Shown here piece after piece: positions 41,331-48,400 of a stretch of DNA of 48,400 nt (the first letter of the stretch is position 1; every line of letters starts with the position of its first letter). Below the pieces are notes generated by a model. That model worked only from the letters and a program-made list of their open reading frames with translations, was not told the origin of the DNA and did no database searches. The DNA lies in the NCBI GenBank assembly GCA_017454625.1, contig JAFTCP010000035.1, positions 1 to 48,400 on the forward strand, given 5' to 3'. The position numbers were made by a program, and so were the translations under genes. The DNA comes from Synergistaceae bacterium (lineage in GTDB: Bacteria > Synergistota > Synergistia > Synergistales > Aminobacteriaceae).

Positions 41331-44009
41331 AAGCCATAGATACCGTGAGTTTCCGCACCTTACCCGAAGTTTTGAACACATCGCATCATCACTGTTGGCG
41401 TAGAACTCCGTTAATCCCGTGTGAATACGTTTGCTGCGATAATTGGAAAATATCTTCCACTCTTTATCACAAATTCCGTCGTTCATAGCAATTATCCTCC
41501 CTATGAAAATCTCCGCTATATTGCACGAGTATTTTTGTGCTGCATAATCTTTCTTTGGTAAAACCCGTATTCCTGTCATCGCCAGCTTTCTCGTTAGCTC
41601 CATCTCTTTAGTGGCGCGCGAAAGCTCACTGTATCCGTGAAAGTAAATAAGTTTAGATACCTGTCGAAAGAACATTGGCAATGAGGCTTGTATCCCGCTC
41701 AATCCGTCAAACATAGCCTTATTTACGAACAATCGGCAGGAATTAATAAGATCAGCCGTGAAAGCAATACTGCTCATGATAATATTCGTCGCGCTTTTTT
41801 GCAAACTTTCACATGTAGGGCCTGTATTTTCTGCATGCGAGGAGGTCTCTTTATTCGATGACAACGACACAGCTGAAACAGCAGCTTTGTCCATTCCGCC
41901 GAAACTCACAAGAGCCTAACCGATAAGAAGTCTCGCTGTTGTAGTATCTCCTTCACGAAGATGCAATGCATCGCGGAGCAGTTCTATATCCTTACCGTAA
42001 TCTACCCTGTGAATGATCTTGATCGCAGTGTTCTTATATGATGAGGCCTTCACCTTACGCACGAATCTCGGCCAGCATGTTGCTCAATGATTCTGAGAGC
42101 TTGCGCCTAGCGACCCATTGTTGTGTAGCTTTAGATACTGGAAGTATTGAACAAGAACAGTCCCCGTTACAATGGACTTATCAGCATCATCAGCCATAGC
42201 GTCAAGTTCAAGAATGACGTTAATCCCTTCATTAATTATCCTGCCGAAGTCGATATGTGCTTGTTGATTCAATAGCATACCCTTAACCCCAGAAGTGAAC
42301 GACTATAGACGTGAAAGCAATGCACCCTTGTAGTTACCTTTGTCTCGCCCTGAAAGTCGCTAGTATTAATATAGGCTTCTATCTCTGCGCAAAGGTCATA
42401 GATCATAGGCTATAGTTTTTCATAGGGAAGTTTTCACTCGAAGACATTGTGCCCGGTTGCAATATTCCAACAAGAGCGTATGTATGTCCTGATCAAGCAC
42501 TGTTATAGGATATTCGGCATTGCGGCGTAGAGATCAAATGTTGAGGCAATGATGGTTTTAATGTTGTCGATGTGGTACTGAAGATTTCCGTCGACAGGAA
42601 ACCACAGCGGGTTCACCGGGCACATCTCGCTAGTGCTGATGTCCATAGTCGGACTTCAATACTTCGCTTAGCTAATGAACATAAAATCTGTACTCACCTT
42701 TGACGTGTTCAATGACAAGGAAGGGCACATATGTTTTGGTGAGTAGATGACACTCTGAGTTGGTCTTGCCAGAACCTGTCATCCCGCATATAAAAACATG
42801 ACGATTAAGTTCTTTCAACGGTATCGACAGCATATCAGGCAATCGCTGTCCGTTCCATACTACGTTGCAAAAATCAAGCGCGGATTTTCTAACGGAATGT
42901 TGATGTTGGAATCCTCGAGCTTATGTACTGAAAAGCCTGGAAAATTTTTCGATTGACAGAGAACATTGAACTCAGGGCATAATCTGGTAGCAATAGTGCA
43001 GCGTAGTCAATATGCCATTTTATGGTAATGTCGTTAAAAGCCATTGCGCCGGACAATACAGCCTTGAGTACTTGAAGGCAGGATTCATTTTTGACGACAG
43101 TAGTTAGGCTCACAGCATGAGCGCCGCCCATAAGCATCTGTTTAATGCGAGCAACACAGAACTTTAGCCTATCGGTCATATACTTTTGCATCGGTTCTAT
43201 AAAATGTCTAAATATCCGCGAAGATGAAGCTCTCATCCCGTAGCTTGGAATATCGTTTACACTATCTGCTACTGTCATGAAAGCTTCCTGCTGAATAGCT
43301 CCTAATGTTTTGTAACTATTACCTATGTTGCCTGATATCTGTAGTAAAGTTTCACGAAAGGACGAGAGCTTGTTGGTCAGGTTGTTGATACTGTCAAGGA
43401 GGGGGGCTCAGGAGGCTTTCGTCAGGAGAATCGAAGCGAATCTCCATAGAATATTTATTGCCGAGCAAGGCTGCCACTATTCTGTCGGGCCAATACACGG
43501 ACTCTTCGCGAGGAAACTTCTGCTTGCTAGTGTTAATGTCCATGAGGGTGATTCTGTATGACGCTTCGGCTCTATAAGCATTGTTAGGAGTCTCGTTTGT
43601 GGGAGACTTACGGACTACGGAATGCCTACAAGATGACCGCAGAACAGCCCTGACGGTATCGACATTGCCGCCGGAGAGCCCCATAGAGAAGGCAGGAGTA
43701 CTCCCGGAAGAATAACCCAGACCGAAACCCCGCGAAGGCTGAAGACAGGGCAAAACTGATTCGTGAAAAGTATTCGTCGCGTTCTTTGTCCTTGAGGTCT
43801 GCGGGACAACCCCGCTCTGTGATGTCGAACCAATCGAGAGAAGTTTCGCCGCGTTTGCAGGAAAGAGTGAGGTAGCTTTCGGCTTCGCGAAGGAGTTGGG
43901 GGAATATTTGTTACTATGATATATTATCATTAACGATGTCGGAAATTTCTCCGAGCAGAGAATCCTTAATGACTCTTTTTTGTCTGGCCAGAATGTTGCT
44001 ATTTTCCAT
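41322..44009 (-). pseudogene. HerA/DUF87-type ATPase, heavily degraded
   Basis: Joining minus-strand frames restores about 890 residues. It begins MENSNILARQKRVIKDSLLG (ATG 44009), has two stops, then QIFPQLLREAESYLTLSCKR. The N-terminal part includes LSSMFSV. The ATPase core reads LPDMLSIPLKELNRHVFICG with Walker A GMTGSGKTNS and LVIEHVKGEYR. Then come NPLWFPVDGNLQYHIDNIKT, FDLYAAMPNIL, NVILELDAMADDADKS and NTAIKIIHRVDYGKDIELL. The C-terminal 195 codons (41322-41909) are still open. Frameshifts and stops are scattered throughout. HerA-like proteins pump DNA, and many belong to defence modules. Confidence 0.72.
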
Positions 44010-44074
44010 GTTATCGCCGCCTATCTGCCAGAGCCTTTTTACCAGATTTGTTGATGATGTCATTGTACAAGGCC

Positions 44075-44429
44075 TCAATGACTTTGAATGTATGTTGCAC
44101 AAATTTTGCTGACACCCTTAAGCCTGCTGTAGACGTACAGGACACAGCCTCCGCAGTTGTGGCAGTACGGAGAGCTGACATCTAAAATGTCAAAATTTGG
44201 ATTGATTTCGCCGATCCATGAATGTATATCACGTAGCCTTCCGGTAACCTTCTGTTCCCTTGAGGCGGTTGAACTATTCTTCGTCAGTACCTTGGGTGAT
44301 TTCGTTCAATCTCTCAGCAACCAGTCTTCGTGAGATTTCCGCAACATCAATAACATCGATTGTCTCTATAGCTTTTGAAGCGACCTCTGCGACCTTTAGT
44401 GTTGTTTCTGCTACCTCTACTAATTGCAT
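44075..44429 (-). pseudogene. Papain-fold toxin-like fragment
   Basis: The ATG at 44429 has AGGAGG upstream and gives 51 codons (MQLVEVAETTLKVAEVASKA), ending in TAG at 44274. A neighbouring frame then continues with LRDIHSWIGEINPNFDILDV and SSPYCHNCGGCVLYVYSRL. This resembles the N-terminal part of polymorphic-toxin papain-like domains, where the Cys in NCGxC is catalytic. The rest of the domain is missing, so this is a broken remnant. The assignment rests on a short motif. Confidence 0.45.
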
Positions 44430-44599
44430 TACTTACGCCTCCTTCTAGCTTAGATAATATTACGTGCAAGACGTTCCAGTTCACTCACCCATTTATTCAG
44501 GACTTTACTGTTCTTTTGCAGTTGGTTATCAATAAGGCTATCAAAGCTTACGTTCTGGACAGGGATGTTGCTAAAATCGCTAGTTTTATCGTATGAGCC

Positions 44600-45060
44600 G
44601 TGTCATTCATCGTTGTTTCGGAATGTACTATACAGGACAAAGCCCAGCTAGACGCGGACTATGGCAAGGACGAATCAATCACGTCGAACTGTCATGTAAC
44701 GGGAGCCTATGCACCGAACAAAGTGGAGACAGCAAAATATCTTTCCGACCGATTAGGAGTAACGACGGTAATTAAGGAACAGGAGAGCATATCATTTCAG
44801 GGCGGAACAGGAATATTCGACAAGAAGAGCGTAACGAAATCTCAGCAGGAAGTTCAGCGAACAGTTTTAACTCCAGACGAAATAATGAGACTGCTTTGTC
44901 CAATAAAGGACGTGTACCAGTAGGCATGTTAGAGTTTGCGGCAGGTTTCCCGCCCATGTACGGGAAGCAAATTTTGTATTTCCTTGGCAAGACATTTGCA
45001 GAGATGTCAAAAATCGATGCGCTAGAGAAAAGCAATGTTATTGAACGAAAAGCGGAATAA
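44600..45060 (+). pseudogene. TraG/VirD4 coupling protein, C-terminal fragment
   Basis: VSFIVVSECTIQ, SNCHVTGAYAPNKVETAKYL, LGVTTVIKEQESISF and VLTPDEIMRL follow the C-terminal pattern of type IV secretion coupling ATPases. After a frame change near 44905-44930, LEFAAGFPPMYGKQILYFLG completes the usual end, with stop at 45060. The Walker A and B part is absent. It marks a lost conjugative element. Confidence 0.75.
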
Positions 45061-45112
45061 TAACAATTCATGTATAATTTCCTCAAGATTATAGAAATGA
45101 GGAGCTATATCA

Positions 45113-45298
45113 ATGGCAACATCAAGCATTTTTCATAACGTAATATTGAGAGAGCCAGAAGAAATCGAGGCTTTTATTAGAGCTTCGGAGGCCAATCCTT
45201 ATAGAAAACCAGAGGGCGCACCGACGTATAAAGTGAGCACAGACCCGGACGATATACGTAGACTATGGGAACTTCGCGAGAAAAACTTGAGAAAGTAA
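45113..45298 (+). CDS. Possible antitoxin-type small protein, 61 residues
   Basis: GAGGAG stands before the ATG. The product (NVILREPEEIEAFIRASEAN and STDPDDIRRLWELREK) resembles small proteins that precede GNAT-type toxins. The GNAT gene starts two bases after its stop, which supports a pair. Antitoxin function is inferred from context only. Confidence 0.55.
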   Translation: MATSSIFHNVILREPEEIEAFIRASEANPYRKPEGAPTYKVSTDPDDIRRLWELREKNLRK

Positions 45299-45300
45299 GA

Positions 45301-45877
45301 ATGGAAATGCAAATAACAAATATCCTTTATGACCTTAAGGATAAAGGCGAGGAAAAGGTCAGGCAATATTTGTCGCTATTTTCATGTCCGATTAACCCAG
45401 CAATCGAAAACTTCATAAGGAACAGAGCAATAAATTTTGCGCCGGAAGTTATCAATAACGTATCTAGTGAATGATTTAGATGATAGGCAGATATTGGGTT
45501 ATTTTGCAGTGACGCATAAAGCTGTATTAATTCCCAATGTTCGTTTAAGCAACACTTCACGGAAAAAACTCGAAAGATTTGCGAGACTTGACAGAGCTAC
45601 GGGAGATTATATGGCCTCAGCATTTCTCATAGCGCAGTTCGGAAAAAATTACGGAGTAGATAACGGCGAGCGCATCAGCGGCAAAGAGTTAATGGACATA
45701 ACGAATGATATTTTAGTGAATATCCAGCGTCAAATCGGAGGAGGAATAATTTATCTCGACTGCGAGGATAACGAAAAATTACAGCAGTTTTATATCGATG
45801 AGAATTTCCAGCGGTTTGGAGAAAGATTTTCCAAAGAAGATAACCAGAAATATCTTCAATACATGAGGTTTTTTTAG
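45301..45877 (+). pseudogene. GNAT acetyltransferase, frameshifted (toxin-like)
   Basis: The first frame (MEMQITNILYDLKDKGEEKV to RNRAINFA) and the next frame (KLSITYLVNDLDDRQILGYF onward to RFSKEDNQKYLQYMRFF) join at about 45440 into a protein near 190 residues. SAFLIAQFGKNY, IGGGIIYLDCED and FYIDENFQRFGER are typical GNAT segments of phage- and TA-associated acetyltransferases. One base change separates the parts, so it is inactive unless a frameshift is used. Confidence 0.6.
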
Positions 45878-46009
45878 AATAATATTTACCCGCCCTAAAA
45901 ATATTTCTGCGTAAACGTTGTTTTTTCTGCGTGAAAGTATACTTGATTATCTTCAAAATTCTTGCTTATCTGAAAGAATGAGAAAAATTTTAGGAGATGT
46001 TCAAGTTGC

Positions 46010-48286
46010 ATGGAAACGATTATTAGAATTAACAAAGTCATAAATAACTTCGTCTGGGGAATACCCGGCCTGACATTATTAGTTGGTACGGGCGTTTACT
46101 TGACACTTTTACTGAGATTGCCACAGTTACGATATTTTCTTTCGGCAATGGCAGAGGTCTTCAGTTTCCGGAAAGAAAGCGAGAATGATAAATCCGTTTC
46201 ATCTTTTGCTGCAATGGCTACGGCTATAGCCGCGACTGTTGGAACTGGCAATGTAGCAGGTGTAGCGACCGCACTTCACCTTGCCGGACCGGGTGCGCTG
46301 ATCTGGATGCTAATCTCTGCTCTCTTCGGAATGTGTACTAAATTCGCTGAAGTAACATTAGCGGTTCATTACAGGCAGAAGGACGCACATGATGATTGGC
46401 GCGGAGGCACAATGTACATTCTTGAAAACGGCTTATGTGAACGCGGCGGCATATGGAAGCCAATAGGGAAGTTGCTCGCGTTTTTGTTCTCACTCTTCAC
46501 GATACTTGCTGTTTTAGGTTCTGGCGCGGCAACTGAGGCAAACTCTGTAGCTGAAGCACTCTTCTTAGGCTGGAACGTGGAGCATCTTTATAGCGGTCTC
46601 GTAATGGCTGTTTTAGTGGGGCTGGTCATTATAGGCGGGCTATCCAGTCTTTCACGAGTTACGGTGCTCATTGTCCCTTTCATGTCCGTATTCTATATTG
46701 TGAGTTCCATCATTATACTTGTAAGTCATGCGCCGCAAATTCCTGCTGTTATCGCTGAATCATTCCGAATGGCTTTCAGCAACCCCGATCCCTCAGTCAT
46801 TACGGCAGGGCTTGCAGGCTGGGGCGTTAAAGAGGCAGTTCAAAGGGGCATTGCTCGCGGAGTATTTTCCAATGAGGCCGGTATGGGTTCCGCTCCTATG
46901 GCACATGTTACGGCAGATGTTGCGCATTCAGTACAGCAAGGGTTTTACGGAATATTCGAGGTCTTCTTGGACACAATTATTATCTGCACAATGACAGCAC
47001 TTATTCTTCTTGTTACTGGAACGCTGACCGACACACCAGAACTGACTGGCGCACAACTTGCACTCCGGGCGTTTGAGTTCGCATTAGGACCTATCGGCAA
47101 ATACATTTTTTCAATCGGCTTTCTGCTATTCACATTCACAACAACTCTGGGCTGGTATTGGTACGCTGAGACGGCAATAACGTATATGTTTGGTGTTAGG
47201 GCCAAGAGTATCATGAAACTTTTGATGATTACGATGATTTTATTTGGTGCGGCTGGAGCTCAGTTCTTCGGTTTGGCGGGCAACGAGTTTCTAAATAACT
47301 TATGGGACATATCGGACACTCTTAACGGCTTAATGGCACTCCCGAACCTAATTGCATTACTGCTTCTCTCCTTTACGCTCAGAAAAATTGTGAACGATTA
47401 CGACGCGAAAATTAAACGAGCTCAAGGAATTACGATTACGCGAGCTATGACGAGGAAAAAGCTGATGCCAAAGGAGATGCAAAAATTGTTGCTCGTGTCA
47501 GTGTGCGCAGCGTTACTTCCCATAGGAATGGTTTACTTTGGCGGCGGCCCGCGAGATAGAGTTCACGAAAGAGATTTTTCTTTGCAAAGGGTGCTTGAAG
47601 CCGGACATATAGTTTTGGGTGTTGATACAGCATTTCCGCCCATGAGCTTTGTGAATGATAAAGGTGAAATAGTTGGCTTTGATATAGATCTTCTACGTGA
47701 AGTCAGTAACAGATTGGGGATTGAGCTTGTAATACGGCCTATCAATTGGGACAGCAAAGAAAGTGAACTGCAGGACGGAACCATAGACTGCATAGGGAGT
47801 ATGTCGGTTGTTCATGAAGCGGTCGAGGCAATGAGTTTGTCGGAGTCGTATGTGAAGGAAGACCTTATCTTTGTTATCCGCGACGACAGCGGAGTAAAGT
47901 GGTTACGCGACCTCAAAGGCAAAACGATTGGCGTGCGGGCAGGTTCAACGACGCAGGAAGCACTTAATGCGATTGATATTATCGATGATATTACGATCGT
48001 TCCGCTTGATAATAACATGTTGGTTCTTCAGCAGTTGAAGGAGGGAAAACTTGATGCTGCTCTCGTGGATTCTCTTGCAGCATGTTATTTCATATTCTCA
48101 AGCGACGAACGATATTTTGTTCTTTCCGATAATCTCGGTGAGGAAGAATTAGCAATAGGATTCAGGAAGAACGACCGGAAACTTAGGGACAGAGTGCAGG
48201 AGGTAATCAGCGAAATGAAGGCCGACAATACTTTAGGCAAAATATCCCCAAAATGGTTTGGAAGCGATATTACAGTCGTAAAGTAG
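46010..48286 (+). CDS. Alanine/glycine:cation symporter fused to a periplasmic binding domain
   Basis: 758 residues. About 1-500 are an AGCS-family sodium-coupled amino acid symporter with about eleven helices: TAIAATVGTGNVAGVATAL, TKFAEVTLAVHYR and GVFSNEAGMGSAPMAH are family signatures. About 525-758 are a complete SBP_bac_3 domain in normal order: LGVDTAFPPMSFVNDKGEIV, GFDIDLLREVSNRLGIE, LKGKTIGVRAGSTTQ, then IGFRKNDRKLRDRV and KADNTLGKISPKWFG. The binding domain follows the last helix directly, so it would stand on the periplasmic face and could feed or gate the symporter. AGGAGATG lies upstream. A membrane-protein gene follows after 23 bases. Confidence 0.92.
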   Translation: METIIRINKVINNFVWGIPGLTLLVGTGVYLTLLLRLPQLRYFLSAMAEVFSFRKESENDKSVSSFAAMATAIAATVGTGNVAGVATALHLAGPGALIWMLISALFGMCTKFAEVTLAVHYRQKDAHDDWRGGTMYILENGLCERGGIWKPIGKLLAFLFSLFTILAVLGSGAATEANSVAEALFLGWNVEHLYSGLVMAVLVGLVIIGGLSSLSRVTVLIVPFMSVFYIVSSIIILVSHAPQIPAVIAESFRMAFSNPDPSVITAGLAGWGVKEAVQRGIARGVFSNEAGMGSAPMAHVTADVAHSVQQGFYGIFEVFLDTIIICTMTALILLVTGTLTDTPELTGAQLALRAFEFALGPIGKYIFSIGFLLFTFTTTLGWYWYAETAITYMFGVRAKSIMKLLMITMILFGAAGAQFFGLAGNEFLNNLWDISDTLNGLMALPNLIALLLLSFTLRKIVNDYDAKIKRAQGITITRAMTRKKLMPKEMQKLLLVSVCAALLPIGMVYFGGGPRDRVHERDFSLQRVLEAGHIVLGVDTAFPPMSFVNDKGEIVGFDIDLLREVSNRLGIELVIRPINWDSKESELQDGTIDCIGSMSVVHEAVEAMSLSESYVKEDLIFVIRDDSGVKWLRDLKGKTIGVRAGSTTQEALNAIDIIDDITIVPLDNNMLVLQQLKEGKLDAALVDSLAACYFIFSSDERYFVLSDNLGEEELAIGFRKNDRKLRDRVQEVISEMKADNTLGKISPKWFGSDITVVK

Positions 48287-48309
48287 CGTCAATAAGGAGA
48301 AAATGAAGC

Positions 48310-48400
48310 ATGGATACGAAAAAAGAAAAGAACGGCAACTCCGCCTTAAAGAAAGTTGATGTAACTACGATAATCATTCTGTTCTTCCTGAGTGTAGTCA
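48310..48400 (+). CDS. Start of a membrane protein, partial
   Basis: The ATG at 48310 has AAGGAG about ten bases upstream. About 30 codons are visible: a charged start (MDTKKEKNGNSALKKVDVTT) and the beginning of a hydrophobic helix, cut by the window edge. It is probably cotranscribed with the symporter fusion. The family cannot be told. Confidence 0.6.
   Translation, partial: MDTKKEKNGNSALKKVDVTTIIILFFLSVV

Noticed and set aside
41154-41339. Plus-strand frame of 61 codons
   Set aside because: It lies opposite the coding-like minus-strand remnants between the HerA-type and dynamin-type fragments and has no support of its own.
43394-43930. 178-codon minus-strand frame as a separate gene
   Set aside because: Only its C-terminal part is coding-like. 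The first part reads properly in another frame that belongs to the HerA-type pseudogene.

Overview
The window looks like chromosomal DNA of a Gram-negative, anaerobe-type bacterium. Pyruvate phosphate dikinase, secreted proteins with Sec signals, a lipoprotein metalloprotease, SpoIIE/STAS/RsbW-type partner-switching parts and an amino-acid-centred transporter set would suit a gut member of Synergistota. That placement is an inference from gene content and style; no database comparison was possible.

Layout. 1-3.5 kb: start of ileS, then a two-gene restriction-modification unit (a nuclease-methylase fusion and its specificity subunit). 3.6-7.8 kb: ppdK, a frameshifted hypothetical gene, two hairpins that carry a perfect G-quadruplex motif in their loops, and a tRNA-Glu(CUC) with its own promoter and terminator. 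7.9-12.4 kb: a very acidic membrane protein, ftsY and a hypothetical gene, ending stop-to-stop against the next operon. 12.4-24.0 kb (minus strand): one tightly packed operon. In transcription order it encodes an RsbW-like protein, a STAS protein, a DUF2156 acyltransferase-like protein, a DMT transporter fused to an RsbW-like domain, a cysteine-cluster protein, a Cache-HAMP-SpoIIE-RsbW receptor phosphatase, three paralogous periplasmic binding proteins, an amino-acid ABC permease, three tiny coupled reading frames, and an ABC ATPase fused to an RsbW-like domain. 24.2-30.0 kb: DUF4416, a small secreted protein, a class V aminotransferase and an M4-type lipoprotein protease. 30.4-36.4 kb: a hybrid histidine kinase, a response regulator and an EF-G2-type GTPase, closed by a strong terminator. 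36.5-45.9 kb: a graveyard of mobile and defence-type genes (vWA protein, two phage terminase fragments in one frame, HerA-like ATPase, dynamin-like GTPase, papain-fold toxin-like fragment, TraG/VirD4 fragment, frameshifted GNAT), with a few small intact frames between them. 46.0 kb to end: an alanine/glycine:cation symporter fused to a periplasmic binding domain, and the start of another membrane protein.

The most unusual signal is the 13-24 kb operon. Its three binding proteins read as circular permutations: the half that is normally C-terminal comes first and the half that is normally N-terminal comes last. They sit with a transporter whose ATPase carries a degenerate anti-sigma-kinase-type domain, beside a complete phosphatase/STAS/kinase-like switch. 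I infer a system that couples ligand capture and transport to partner-switching signalling.

A second signal runs through the whole window. Many gene ends are followed by diverged tandem copies of themselves about 40-110 bases long. In one place these form a chain of three ATGA-overlapping micro-ORFs between permease and ATPase.
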